Source: Brassica napus
Lineage: Eukaryota; Streptophyta; Magnoliopsida; Brassicales; Brassicaceae
Direction of reading: 5' to 3'
NCBI RefSeq assembly: GCF_020379485.1
Contig: NW_026014831.1
Coordinates: forward strand, 1-64,000
DNA: 64,000 nucleotides
Shown here in pieces: positions 33,148 to 43,692 of this stretch (the first letter of the stretch is position 1; each line of letters begins with the position of its first letter). The translations under genes were made by a program, and so were the position numbers. The notes under the pieces were generated by a model, which was not told the origin of the DNA, ran no database searches, and was given only the letters and a program-made list of their open reading frames with translations.

Positions 33148-35332
33148 TTAGCTCCTTCTCGTGAGATCAATGAGTCCTAGCCGGCTATGAATGGACTCAA
33201 TTGTCTTCTGCCTTGCTGCCTTTGTGAACACATCTGCTAGCTGATCTTCACTTCTTGTGTAACATGGTAAGATGACTCCAAGAAGTATCATCTGCCTCAC
33301 CTTGTGACAATCTACCTCAATGTGCTTGGTTCTCTCATGGAAGACTGAGTTGGTGGCAATGTGTATAGCAGCCTGGTTGTCGCAATGCATTGTCATTGGA
33401 GTGGATTAAGTAATCTCCAAGTGCTTCAGTATCCCTTTGATCCACACAAGCTCGTTAGTCAGCTTCAGCATGGCTCGGTATTCAGCTTCAGCACTTGAGC
33501 ATGAGACCACCTTCTGCTTCTTACTCTTCCAAGTTACCAAGTTCCCTCCAATGAATGTGCAGTAGCCAGTTGTGGACCTTCTATCTGCTCTATCTCCTGC
33601 CCAATCCGCATCACAGTAGCCTACAACTTCAGTACTCCCATTACACCCCATCCACACTCCTTGATCCGCTGAGCCATTGAGATACATCAAGATCCGGTTC
33701 ACCATTCCCCAATGATGTTCTTTTGGAACTTGCATATGCTGGCTTACCTGGTTCACAGCAAAACAAATATCAGGACGTGTGATGGTTAGGTATATAAGCT
33801 TACCCACTAGCTTCCTATAAAGCTTTGCATCCTTGAATGGTGGACTGTCTTCAATCTCCCCCTCACGTGGAACCTTGTATCCATCTTCCAAGGGAGTCTT
33901 GGCCGTCTTTCCATCAAGCTTACCTGCATCTTTCAACAGATCAAGTGTATACTTTCTTTGGGATAGAAACAACCCTTCCTTGGATCTACATATCTCAATT
34001 CCAAGGAAGTATTTCATCTCTCCCAAGTCTTTAATCTCAAAAACAGATTTAAGAAAGTCTTTGGTAGCTTGTATCTCTTCTTTATCACTACCTGTTATAA
34101 TGATGTCATCTACATATACAAGTAGAACGACAATACCTGAAGGTGTGTTGAGTGTGAAGAGAGTATGATCAAGCTCTGACTTCCTAAAGCCTCTTCCATT
34201 CAGAGTTGTGCTCAACTTGTGGTACCATGCCCTTGGTGATTGTTTCAGACCATAGATAGCTTTCTTTAGTCTGAGAACATTCCCTTTCTTCACCAAGTGC
34301 TCTAGACCAGGAGGAGGTAACATATACACTTCATCTTCTAGTTCCCCTTGTAGGAATGCATTCTTTACATCCATTTGCCACAAACCCCACTCAAGGTTTA
34401 CCGCAAGTGATAGGACAATCCTGATGGTATGTAGTTTAGCAACTGGTGCAAATGTGTCTATATAATCCTCTCCATATGTTTGAGTAAATCCTCTTGCAAC
34501 TAACCGAGTCTTCTTTCTATCAATCTGTCCATTTGCTAGGTACTTGATTGTGAAGATCCATCTACTAGACACTGCTCTCTTCCCTTTAGGTAACTCACTC
34601 TCATACCAAGTGTCATTCTTGATCATTGCATTGGATTCAGCTCCTACTGATTCCCTCCATTCCTTGTCCTTCATGGCTTCCTCATATGACTTTGGTACAT
34701 GGCTCTCATCTAAGCTTACCATAAAGGCACAATGTTCTTCTGGATAATGAGCAAAGGAACACACAGCTTGAGAAGGATGTTCCACAGCCTGGGCATTGTA
34801 GTACACTCTCGTGTTTACCCAGTTGGAACTATCCTTTCTCACTCTGGTGCTTCTTCTCAATGGCTGCACAGCCGGCTCTGGTTCAGGTTCAGTTGTAGTT
34901 GCATTCGTTTCCTCCTCTTGATCCTCTTGATCTTGGCTCGGTACCTCCCTATCTTCATGTATCATACTTTGATCATGATCACCTGAGCCTTCTTGATCGT
35001 GGCTTTCAACATGTACTTCAGCCGGTTCAGGTGTTGTTTCCCCCCCATGATCTAAGTTTGATGCCTCTGTAGATTGTGTGTTTGTTGTGCTGCGTCTTTC
35101 CTTCGGATCCTGGGTAGTATGTATCCCAAGGCCCTCTAGAATGCTTCTAAGACTGGCCGCTCTATCTGACTCTCTTGTCAATTCTAGCAACTCATCTTGA
35201 TTCTTTTCCTCATAGAACCCCTTAGCTTCAATGAACTTCACATCTCTAGAGACTAGAACCCTTCTAGTAGTAGGATCATAGCACTTGTAACCCTTTTGAG
35301 TAGTAGAGTAGCCAACAAACATAGCTCTTGTG
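33148..35332 (-). pseudogene. Element E RT and RNase H, with a premature stop
   Basis: Minus-strand frame entering from the D insertion with TRAMFVGYSTTQKGYKCYDP, then an acidic linker, the RT (WQMDVKNAFLQGELEDEVYM, YVDDIIITGSD, YFLGIEICRS) and RNase H (GYCDADWAGDRADRRSTTGY, SSAEAEYRAM, and later [20 protein letters not shown]). A TAA at 33,404-33,406 (after LKHLEIT) interrupts RNase H where element D reads a CAA Gln. After it the frame continues to 33,148. The RT itself is undamaged. Confidence 0.92.
35328..35332. repeat. Target-site duplication TTGTG of element D (left)
   Basis: Repeated at 48,069-48,073, both in element E. Confidence 0.95.
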
Positions 35333-35423
35333 TGTTGAGATGTGCTGAGGTATTTGAGAAGGCATTGAGGAGTTAAGGAAATGAGGAAGCAAAGGAGTGA
35401 AAGGGAAGAGAGAATTGAGCAAT

Positions 35424-35458
35424 GGTACGGACGGATCATCCGTACACTGACCGTACAA
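35424..35458 (+). promoter_or_regulatory. GTAC-core motif cluster in the element D LTR
   Basis: GTACGG (35,425), CCGTACA (35,440) and CCGTACAA (35,451) are within 35 bp upstream of the TATA stretch. The same cluster is in the 3' LTR at 47,576-47,610. Possible SBP-box factor sites, by motif only. Confidence 0.45.
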
Positions 35459-35743
35459 GGTAAAAGGGAGGATGGTAACTTCACCGAGTAACCACATGAA
35501 CTGAGGTGAAGTTACACTCGACCAAAAGCTTATCCAGACGTTGGAGTGGATAAGAGAGGCGCACATTGACAGCTAAGACAGGCTGGCAAAGACTGGAAAG
35601 GAAGAGCATCTTGGACTTGGATCAGGAAGATGCCTAATCGTGTGAAGCTTGTCATTGGCCGGTTCAAACAAAAGCAAAGGCTCTTCCCTTGACTTCACAT
35701 GCTTAGCTATCCTTATGTTTTCGAAAAACCCTAATGCTTAGGA

Positions 35744-35753
35744 CTATATATAT
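35744..35753 (+). promoter_or_regulatory. Putative TATA box, element D LTR
   Basis: CTATATATAT lies about 165 bp before the end of the LTR. Same position in the 3' LTR (47,896). Confidence 0.55.
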
Positions 35754-35916
35754 GTAACCTCAGTCATTAATAAAGATTAGACAGTTCTAAACAATCCTTC
35801 TCTTTACTCGTTTCACTATGATTCTCCATTAGTCTCTAAGTTGTCTCTTAATCTCTTATTCTCCTTCTTTAATCCTTTCTAAACTCAGATAATCTTTTAC
35901 ATTCCTAAATGTCATA

Positions 35917-36178
35917 TGGTATCAGAGCCAGGTTGATTACAATCTGAGTTCGTGAGTGTTTCTCTTAAGGATTCAAGTTTGAAACTTTAAGAGAACAAGT
36001 GAGTGTGTTTGAGAGTTTCTTGAGAGTTCCAAAAGCTCAAGGTGTTTGTGTGTGTCTTGGTGGTCCGTGAGAGGTTCATTTGAAGACTCAAGAGTGAATC
36101 TGTGTTCTAGAGAGCAGCGTGGGTTCTCAGTACAAGATCTAACCGGTTGTTCAAGCTAGAGACGTCAAGCTGTTCTAG
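35917..36178 (+). other. Element D primer-binding site and leader
   Basis: TGGTATCAGAGCC (35,917-35,929) follows the LTR without a gap and matches initiator tRNA-Met. The 250-bp leader has no ORF. Confidence 0.9.
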
Positions 36179-37059
36179 ATGGAGAGTGGCATGAAGATGA
36201 AGGTCGCGGTGACATTCAAGGGAACCAACTACCTAGTCTGGTCTAGGATGGTGAAGACTGCTGTGGGAAGCAAGGGTTTGTGGAAGCATATCACATCTGG
36301 TGAGGCTCCAAAGGTGATTACTCAAGGGGATGAAACGGAGAGTCCCGAGGAGAGTGTTGTAGAGAAGTGGCAACAAGAAGACATGATGGTGATGTCAGTT
36401 CTTCATGCCTCTTTGGAGCCGGCTATACTAGATGCTTATAGCTACTGTGAGACAGCCAAGGAGCTGTGGGATACTCTACAGAAAGTGTATGGAAACACTT
36501 CTAACCTGAACCGAGTGTTTGAAGTCAAGAAGGCAATCAATGGGTTAACTCAAGATGACACGGAGTTCACTAAGCACTTGGGGAGGTTCAGGTCTCTTTG
36601 GTCTGAGTTGGAGATGCTGAGGCCAAGCACGGTTGATCCAGAGCTTCTAAATGAGAGACGCGAGCAGGACAAGGTCTTTGGGTTGCTGCTCACGTTGAAT
36701 GCAAGCTACAGTGGTCTTATCCAGCACATGCTATGGTCTGAGAAGCTGCCTGACCTTGAAGAGGTGTGCGCTAAGATACAGAAGGAGCAGGGCTCAATGG
36801 GTTTGTTTGGAGGCAAGGGAGACTTATCTCTTGCAAATGCTGTGCAACCTGACCGGGAAGAGCCTCCACAAGCCAACAAAGCTGGTTACAACAAGTATGA
36901 GGATAGGAAGTTCAATGGGAACTGTGATCACTGCAAGAAGCATGGACACAAGAAGAGTCAGTGCTGGATACTCCATCCCCACTTGAAGCCGGCTAAGTTC
37001 ATGAAGGAGAGAGAGGCAAAAGCTCACATGACTGAAGGATCAAGTGGAGCAGGGCCATC
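36179..37059 (+). CDS. Element D gag (first part of a split gag-pol)
   Basis: ATG at 36,179 starts MESGMKMKVAVTFKGTNYLVWSRMVKTAVGSKGLW, a copia-type Gag (UBN2-like, with YCETAKELWDTLQKVYGN and LNRVFEVKKAINGL). A CCHC zinc knuckle (CDHCKKHGHKKSQC, 36,923-36,964, about residue 249) follows. Element C inserted at 37,060, downstream of the knuckle and before the protease. Reading continues by chance into the C LTR for another 78 codons, so a fusion protein ending at 37,294 could be made. With C removed the frame continues exactly at 43,693. Confidence 0.93.
37055..37059. repeat. Target-site duplication CCATC of element C (left)
   Basis: Repeated at 43,688-43,692. One copy is needed to keep the element D frame open. 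Confidence 0.95.
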
Positions 37060-37321
37060 TGATATGATCATGGACCGGCACAAGGATGGAGATAAAGAGT
37101 TCAAAGACCAATCAAGGGAAGAAGATGATGCCTTAGTCATTCCACCAGGTCCCATCACTCGCGCCAAAGCTAGAAGACTCAAAGAAGCTGTTGGAAGTCT
37201 ACTTATGATCTCATGGAAGCAAGAAGACGGTCTTGATGGACGTTTGATCAATCAAGACACTCTTATCACCATTCAAGCAATGGTTTCAAACTGATCATCA
37301 TCTAAGCAAGTGCTTGTGTGT

Positions 37322-37383
37322 GCTCTTTTCCTAGCCTTTGGTTTTGTCCCATTGGGTTTTCCAAAGGAAGGTTTTTAATGAGG
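37322..37383 (+). other. Hairpin in the element C 5' LTR
   Basis: CCTTTGG (37,335-37,341) and CCAAAGG (37,361-37,367) form the inner 7-bp stem around TTTTGTCCCATTGGGTTTT. Downstream tail TTTTTAATGAGG is conserved. The stem is shorter than in B and has an asymmetric outer extension. Confidence 0.8.
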
Positions 37384-37573
37384 CCACAAGTTACTTACAT
37401 AAACCTTAGATGATGTATCACGGTTCCACCTTAGGTTATTTTTAAACTATGGTTTTTATTTCATGTTTTAAAAACTCTTTTCGAATTTGAATAAGTCTTT
37501 AGTCTTTGTTGTAGTTCCAAGGGAGCCTGTTCCCTTTAATGATCTCGAGAATATGGAGCCTGTTCCATACTTC

Positions 37574-37582
37574 TCTATATAA
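37574..37582 (+). promoter_or_regulatory. Putative TATA box, element C LTR
   Basis: CTATATAAG, a good TATA match, about 300 bp before the LTR end. Identical at 43,380 in the 3' LTR, where it could drive transcription into the downstream half of element D. Confidence 0.6.
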
Positions 37583-37882
37583 GTGTGTTTGCGTTCTCTC
37601 TTTTAATCACAATCCTTTTTCTACAAATCTATCAGATTTCTTTGTTCTCTCTTTACTTCTCATCAAGTCTTGAGTGAATCTCGTTGGTGTGTCATATCCA
37701 ACAACTAAGGGTGTCTATTTTGGTGTGTAATATCCAAGCTAGTCATCTAGGAGTATCAAGGAGCCATTCCGCAACTCTTTGTGTCACCAAACGATCCATC
37801 ACCTTGATAAACTTGAGTCTCTGATTCGTTTATACAAGGATCTATCCAATTCAATCCAAAGAAGCATCCTAGGAGTTCATTA

Positions 37883-38383
37883 AGTGGTATCAGAGCTGCT
37901 TTGGATTGGGAAGTTTTCGATTTCTCTTCTGTTTCAAATAAACTTTTCAACTTCTTTGATTACCATTGATAGATCTGCGATCTGTTGTTGTTTCTCGTAT
38001 CATCTGAGTAGCATATCACCTGATTGCTAATCGTCTGTGTTGAATCCTATTAGATCTAAGTGTTCTTATCATATTTTGAATCAAACTCATCCGATCCGTG
38101 TGAAGGAAGTAATCGAATCGCTTGATCTGTCGAATCACTTGCTGAATAACTTGATTTGTGTTGTTTCTGTGATAGATCTGTTCTTATTTGTCTTGAATCT
38201 GATCTGCATAAATCCAAAATTGATAGATCTAATCTTAGTCTTGTCGATTTGAATTCTCTAATCCGTGATCTGCAAGTTTTCTATCTTTTGAATCTTTTGA
38301 AAGTTGTTTCCGCGTCGACTAATTGTTCTGATTTGATTCTTGTGAACATCTTACTTGTTTGAGTGTTTTCTGAATCAGGTACC
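37883..38383 (+). other. Element C primer-binding site and leader
   Basis: AG, then TGGTATCAGAGC (37,885-37,896) matching initiator tRNA-Met. The 490-bp AT-rich leader has several short frames but nothing conserved with B beyond GATAGATCT-like words. Confidence 0.85.
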
Positions 38384-41300
38384 ATGGTGAGAGAGTCGGA
38401 AGATGAAGCAGAACTCGTGAGACAGAACAAGTTATTGAGAGATCAGATGACTGAGCAATTAAACCAAACGATGATCACTACCGTTGCTGATATGATCAAG
38501 AGCAGTATGAAGGAACTTCGCGATGAAATAAGGCAAGAGATAAGGCAAGCTACGGGCCAAGGTCATAGCAATGAGTCTAGACGAGAAAGACGTGATGAAA
38601 CCCCGAGAGAGCATGCTGAATCACAAGAAACAGACCACTACTATGAGCGTAACCGAGCCACGCACAGCAGTTCCTCTTCTAGAGATAGTAGAAGGAGACA
38701 TAGAAGAGATCATGATGAAAGGAGAACTTACAGAGATGATCTTGCTGGTTTAAAGCTGAAGATACCTCCTTTCCATGGCAAAGTTGATCCGGATGCTTAC
38801 TTGGAATGGGAAAAGAAGATGGAGTTGGTGTTTAACTGTAAGCACTACACCAATGCCCAAAGGATTCAGATAGCAGCAACTGAGTTCCATGACTATGCGC
38901 TGAGTTGGTGGGACCAGCTTGTGACTACCAGGAGACTTAACCAAGAGTATCCCGTTGAAACATGGCACGAGATGAAGGCTCTCATGCGTAAAAGATTTGT
39001 GCCAAATCACTATCATCGCGACTTGCACCAGAAGTTAAGAAGACTCACCCAAGGATCTCGATCTGTTGAAGAATACTATCAAGACATGGAGCTGTTGATG
39101 CTGAGAGCTCGTGTTTCTGAAGATAAAGAAGCTACTATGGCTAGGTTCTTAGGAGGTCTCAACCGAGAGATACAAGATAATGTTGAGATGCAGCACTATG
39201 TGGAGATAGAAGAGATGCTTCACAAAGCTATACTAGTTGAGCAACAAGTTAAGAGGAAGGGCCATTCTCATTCTCGTTACAACACCAGACTTCAGGGAAC
39301 TAAAGAAGAAAAGTCTAGCTATCAAAAGGAAAGCAAACCGCAACTGAAAGAAGACTCAAAGCCAAATTCCTTTTACAGCAAGGATAAAGGAAAGGCCGAG
39401 GTTTCAAGTGCAAGAGCTAGAGATGTTAAGTGCTTTAAGTGTCAGGGTAGAGGCCATTATGCAAATGAGTGCACCAATAAAAGAATCATGATTCTTCTTG
39501 AGAATGGAGAGTATGAATCTGAGGATGAGCTTTCAGAGTCTGAGTGTAAGGCGCTTATTGAAGAAGAATATGAAGAAGAACCCGTGAAAGGAAGGTTATT
39601 GGTGGCTAGAAGAACTTTGAGTTTGCAAAGTAAAGCTGAAGAGCAAGAACAGAGAGAGAATCTATTCTACACTCGGTGCCTTGTGCAAGGAAAGGTCTGT
39701 AGTCTTATCATTGATGGAGGAAGTTGTGTGAATGTAGCTAGTGAAACTATGGTAAAGAAGCTTGGCCTCCAAGTACAGAAACATCCAAAGCCCTACCGGC
39801 TTCAATGGTTGAATGAAGAAGGAGAAATGAGGGTTTCTAGTCAGGTTTCGGTTCCCATTGCAATTGGAAGGTATGAGGATGAGGTTCTCTGTGATGTATT
39901 GCCTATGGAAGCTGGACATATCCTTCTTGGTCGGCCATGGCAATCAGATAGACGAGTGATACATGATGGCTACACCAACAAGCACACGTTTGAGTTCAAA
40001 GGAAAGAAGACTGTGCTGGTTCCTCTAACACCAAAGGAAGTTCATCAAGATCAACTGCAGCTACAAAAGAAGAAAGAAATAGACCTCAAACCTGAATCAA
40101 AGAAGCAGCATAGTCTCTATGCCAAATCGGGTGAAATCAAAAGAACTCTCAATGCTCATCAATCTATTCTTTTACTTATCTTTAAAGAGTCTCTTTTGAA
40201 TGTTACTGACCCAACACCGGTATATCCGAGTGAAATTAAGTGTCTTTTACAGGAATTTGAAGATGTATTTCCTGAAGATAATCCAATTGGTCTTCCACCT
40301 CTTAGAGGGATTGAGCATCAGATTGATTTTGTTCCTGGTTCTACACTTCCAAATAGGCCAGCTTATAGGACTAATCCCGTGGAGACTAAAGAACTGCAAA
40401 AACAAGTTGAGGAGTTGATGGCAAAGGGGCATATCCGTGAGAGCATGAGCCCATGTGCAGTACCAGTGCTTCTTGTGCCTAAGAAAGATGGAAGCTGGCG
40501 CATGTGTGTTGATTGTAGAGCCATCAACAACATCACTGTAAAGTATCGCCATCCTATTCCTAGATTAGATGATATGCTTGATGAATTGCATGGTTCCTGC
40601 ATATTTTCTAAGATTGATTTGAAAAGTGGATACCATCAGATTAGGATGAAAGAAGGAGATGAATGGAAAACTGCATTCAAAACTAAACATGGTCTTTATG
40701 AGTGGTTAGTCATGCCATTTGGATTAACCAATGCACCTAGTACATTCATGAGATTAATGAATCATGTTCTTAGATCATTCATTGGCATATTTGTTGTGGT
40801 ATACTTTGATGACATCCTTGTATACAGTAAGAGCTTTAATGATCATATAGGACATCTTAGAGCTGTTCTTGATGTGCTTAGAAAGGAATCTCTTTTTGCT
40901 AACCTTAAGAAGTGTACTTTTGGAACGGATCACTTGGTTTTTCTAGGCTTTGTTGTGAGTGCAGATGGAGTAAAGGTAGATCAAGAGAAGGTGAAAGCAA
41001 TACAAGAGTGGCCGATTCCTAAAACCATCAGTGAAGTGCGAAGCTTCCATGGATTAGCTGGCTTCTACCGACGGTTTGTAAAAGATTTTAGCACCATAGC
41101 CGCTCCATTGACTGAGGTGATCAAGAAAGAAGTTGGATTCAAATGGGGAGAAGCACAAGAACTTGCCTTTCAATGCCTAAAAGAGAAGCTTACTAATGCC
41201 CCTCTTCTTATACTTCCTGATTTCAATAAAACTTTTGAAATTGAATGTGATGCTTCAGGAATTGGAATTGGTGCTGTTCTTATGCAGGAGAAGAGACCCA

Positions 41301-43099
41301 TAGCATATTTCAGTGAGAAACTAGGAGGAGCGACTCTCAACTATGCTACTTATGACAAGGAACTCTACGCTTTGGTGAGGGCTTTGCAGACATGGCAGCA
41401 TTACCTATGGCCCAAGGAGTTTGTCATTCACACTGATCATGAGTCTCTCAAGTACCTTAAAAGCCAAAACAAACTCAGCAAGAGACACGCAAGGTGGGTT
41501 GAGTTCATTGAGACATTTCCTTATGTCATCAAGTATAAACAAGGTAAGGAAAACATAGTTGCTGATGCACTATCCAGAAGGTATGTTCTCTTGAACACTC
41601 TTGATGTTAAGCTATTAGGATTTGAGCAGATTAAAGTAATGTATGAGAATGATCCTGAATTTAAAGATGCTTATAAGTCTTGTGAGAAATTTGCTGCTGG
41701 ACATTACTTTAGGCAGGATGGATTTCTTTTCTATGATAATAGACTTTGTGTGCCTAATTGTTCTTTGAGAGATTTATTTGTTAGGGAATCTCATGGAGGA
41801 AGCCTCATGGGACATTTTGGTGTCGCAAAAACTCTCAAGACCTTGCAGGATCACTTCTACTGGCCGCGGATGAAAAGAGATGTGGAAAGACTCTGTGAAA
41901 GGTGTGCAACTTGTAAACAAGCTAAGTCCAAAGTCCAAAACCATGGTTTGTACACGCCTTTACCCATCCCTTATCATCCTTGGAATGATATCTCTATGGA
42001 CTTCATTGTTGGATTGCCTAGAACTCGTACTGGTAAAGATTCAATCTTTGTGGTAGTTGATAGATTTTCTAAGATGGCACACTTCATTGCTTGTCATAAA
42101 ACTGATGATGCATTGCATGTAGCTAACTTGTTCTTTAAGGAGATTGTGCGTTTACATGGCATGCCTAAGACTATTGTATCTGATAGAGATACTAAGTTTC
42201 TAAGCTACTTTTGGAAAACTCTCTGGTCTAAACTAGGCACTAAGCTATTATTTTCTACTACTTGTCACCCACAAACTGATGGTCAGACTGAAGTAGTTAA
42301 TAGAACTCTTGGTACACTCTTGCGTGCAATTATAAAGAAGAACTTGAAATCATGGGAAGATTGTTTGCCTCATTGTGAATTTGCATATAATCATGCTGTG
42401 CATTCTGCTACTAAGTTTTCTCCATTTGAAATTGTTTATGGGTTCAATCCCATCTCTCCTTTGGATCTAATACCTTTACCTGAGTGTGAAAGAGTTAGTC
42501 TTGATGGCAAGAAGAAGGCAGAGAAGGTACAACAACTTCATGAACAAGCAAGGCGCAACATAGAAGAGAAGACTAAGCAATATGCCAAACAAGCAAACAA
42601 GGGGAGGCGTGAAAGAGTCTTTGAAGTGGGTGATCAAGTCTGGATTCACCTAAGGAAAGAAAGATTTCCTAATGAGAGGAAATCCAAGCTCATGCCAAGG
42701 ATTGATGGACCATTTGAGATCATAAAGAAAATCGGCAACAATGCTTACAAGCTGGATCTCCAAGGAAGGTATGATGTGAGCAATAGTTTTAATATCACTG
42801 ACTTGGTTCCTTATTTTGCAGATGAGCCAGATTTGAGGACAAATCCTTTTCAAGAGGGAGGGGATGATATGATCATGGACCGGCACAAGGATGGAGATAA
42901 AGAGTTCAAAGACCAATCAAGGGAAGAAGATGATGCCTTAGTCATTCCACCAGGTCCCATCACTCGCGCCAAAGCTAGAAGACTCAAAGAAGCTGTTGGA
43001 AGTCTACTTATGATCTCATGGAAGCAAGAAGACGGTCTTGATGGACGTTTGATCAATCAAGACACTCTTATCACCATTCAAGCAATGGTTTCAAACTGA
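38384..43099 (+). CDS. Element C gag-pol polyprotein, intact
   Basis: 1,571 codons. I start at ATG 38,384 (ACCATGG context); the open frame extends upstream only through GTG at 38,363. Domains with rough residues: helical N-terminus 1-60; R/S-rich linker; Gag core 110-290 ([23 protein letters not shown]); CCHC knuckle 350-363; aspartic protease with DGGS at 444; GRPWQ linker; RT with YFDD at 807-810; RNase H with Asp 956; integrase HHCC finger from His 1137; integrase core acidic residues near 1206 and 1269 and [10 protein letters not shown] after; [20 protein letters not shown]-like motif about 1468-1494 ([27 protein letters not shown] split across the LTR edge). The last 77 residues are in the 3' LTR and end [10 protein letters not shown]. 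Every catalytic motif is present. The CR motif is known in CRM elements as a centromere-targeting candidate. Confidence 0.96.
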   Translation: MVRESEDEAELVRQNKLLRDQMTEQLNQTMITTVADMIKSSMKELRDEIRQEIRQATGQGHSNESRRERRDETPREHAESQETDHYYERNRATHSSSSSRDSRRRHRRDHDERRTYRDDLAGLKLKIPPFHGKVDPDAYLEWEKKMELVFNCKHYTNAQRIQIAATEFHDYALSWWDQLVTTRRLNQEYPVETWHEMKALMRKRFVPNHYHRDLHQKLRRLTQGSRSVEEYYQDMELLMLRARVSEDKEATMARFLGGLNREIQDNVEMQHYVEIEEMLHKAILVEQQVKRKGHSHSRYNTRLQGTKEEKSSYQKESKPQLKEDSKPNSFYSKDKGKAEVSSARARDVKCFKCQGRGHYANECTNKRIMILLENGEYESEDELSESECKALIEEEYEEEPVKGRLLVARRTLSLQSKAEEQEQRENLFYTRCLVQGKVCSLIIDGGSCVNVASETMVKKLGLQVQKHPKPYRLQWLNEEGEMRVSSQVSVPIAIGRYEDEVLCDVLPMEAGHILLGRPWQSDRRVIHDGYTNKHTFEFKGKKTVLVPLTPKEVHQDQLQLQKKKEIDLKPESKKQHSLYAKSGEIKRTLNAHQSILLLIFKESLLNVTDPTPVYPSEIKCLLQEFEDVFPEDNPIGLPPLRGIEHQIDFVPGSTLPNRPAYRTNPVETKELQKQVEELMAKGHIRESMSPCAVPVLLVPKKDGSWRMCVDCRAINNITVKYRHPIPRLDDMLDELHGSCIFSKIDLKSGYHQIRMKEGDEWKTAFKTKHGLYEWLVMPFGLTNAPSTFMRLMNHVLRSFIGIFVVVYFDDILVYSKSFNDHIGHLRAVLDVLRKESLFANLKKCTFGTDHLVFLGFVVSADGVKVDQEKVKAIQEWPIPKTISEVRSFHGLAGFYRRFVKDFSTIAAPLTEVIKKEVGFKWGEAQELAFQCLKEKLTNAPLLILPDFNKTFEIECDASGIGIGAVLMQEKRPIAYFSEKLGGATLNYATYDKELYALVRALQTWQHYLWPKEFVIHTDHESLKYLKSQNKLSKRHARWVEFIETFPYVIKYKQGKENIVADALSRRYVLLNTLDVKLLGFEQIKVMYENDPEFKDAYKSCEKFAAGHYFRQDGFLFYDNRLCVPNCSLRDLFVRESHGGSLMGHFGVAKTLKTLQDHFYWPRMKRDVERLCERCATCKQAKSKVQNHGLYTPLPIPYHPWNDISMDFIVGLPRTRTGKDSIFVVVDRFSKMAHFIACHKTDDALHVANLFFKEIVRLHGMPKTIVSDRDTKFLSYFWKTLWSKLGTKLLFSTTCHPQTDGQTEVVNRTLGTLLRAIIKKNLKSWEDCLPHCEFAYNHAVHSATKFSPFEIVYGFNPISPLDLIPLPECERVSLDGKKKAEKVQQLHEQARRNIEEKTKQYAKQANKGRRERVFEVGDQVWIHLRKERFPNERKSKLMPRIDGPFEIIKKIGNNAYKLDLQGRYDVSNSFNITDLVPYFADEPDLRTNPFQEGGDDMIMDRHKDGDKEFKDQSREEDDALVIPPGPITRAKARRLKEAVGSLLMISWKQEDGLDGRLINQDTLITIQAMVSN
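42852..42864 (+). other. Polypurine tract of element C
   Basis: AAGAGGGAGGGGA abuts the 3' LTR and is also coding (QEGGD). Confidence 0.85.
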
Positions 43100-43687
43100 T
43101 CATCATCTAAGCAAGTGCTTGTGTGTGCTCTTTTCCTAGCCTTTGGTTTTGTCCCATTGGGTTTTCCAAAGGAAGGTTTTTAATGAGGCCACAAGTTACT
43201 TACATAAACCTTAGATGATGTATCACGGTTCCACCTTAGGTTATTTTTAAACTATGGTTTTTATTTCATGTTTTAAAAACTCTTTTCGAATTTGAATAAG
43301 TCTTTAGTCTTTGTTGTAGTTCCAAGGGAGCCTGTTCCCTTTAATGATCTCGAGAATATGGAGCCTGTTCCATACTTCTCTATATAAGTGTGTTTGCGTT
43401 CTCTCTTTTAATCACAATCCTTTTTCTACAAATCTATCAGATTTCTTTGTTCTCTCTTTACTTCTCATCAAGTCTTGAGTGAATCTCGTTGGTGTGTCAT
43501 ATCCAACAACTAAGGGTGTCTATTTTGGTGTGTAATATCCAAGCTAGTCATCTAGGAGTATCAAGGAGCCATTCCGCAACTCTTTGTGTCACCAAACGAT
43601 CCATCACCTTGATAAACTTGAGTCTCTGATTCGTTTATACAAGGATCTATCCAATTCAATCCAAAGAAGCATCCTAGGAGTTCATTA
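42865..43687 (+). repeat. 3' LTR of element C
   Basis: 823 bp; ends TTCATTA before the target duplication, giving TG...TA termini. Encodes the polyprotein tail to 43,099. Confidence 0.96.
43127..43188 (+). other. Post-stop hairpin of element C
   Basis: Stems 43,140-43,146 and 43,166-43,172. Begins 27 nt after the pol stop codon. Confidence 0.8.
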
Positions 43688-43692
43688 CCATC
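43688..43692. repeat. Target-site duplication CCATC of element C (right)
   Basis: Matches 37,055-37,059. Confidence 0.95.

Larger units (their letters stand above)
35333..35916 (+). repeat. 5' LTR of element D
   Basis: 584 bp, TGTTGAGATG...AATGTCATA, with TG...TA ends proven by the target duplication. An 11-bp perfect inverted repeat, GTAACTTCACC (35,475-35,485) and GGTGAAGTTAC (35,505-35,515), lies in U3. Confidence 0.95.
37060..37882 (+). repeat. 5' LTR of element C
   Basis: 823 bp, TGATATGATC...GTTCATTA. Contains the LTR-encoded protein tail (as an untranslated duplicate), the hairpin at 37,322-37,383 and a TATA box CTATATAAG at 37,574-37,582. Confidence 0.96.
37060..43687 (+). mobile_element. 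Element C: intact CRM-type Ty3/gypsy retrotransposon nested in D
   Basis: 6,628 bp with 823-bp LTRs that show no difference by eye, a primer-binding site (37,885-37,896), one uninterrupted gag-pol frame and a purine tract. Flanked by CCATC. It is the innermost and youngest layer of the nest and the best candidate for a currently autonomous element in the window. It is related to A and B: the U5 ends and the proteins are clearly homologous. Confidence 0.97.

Noticed and set aside
38363..38383. Upstream extension of the element C frame
   Set aside because: The first codon there is GTG; the ATG at 38,384 has a good context and matches relatives.
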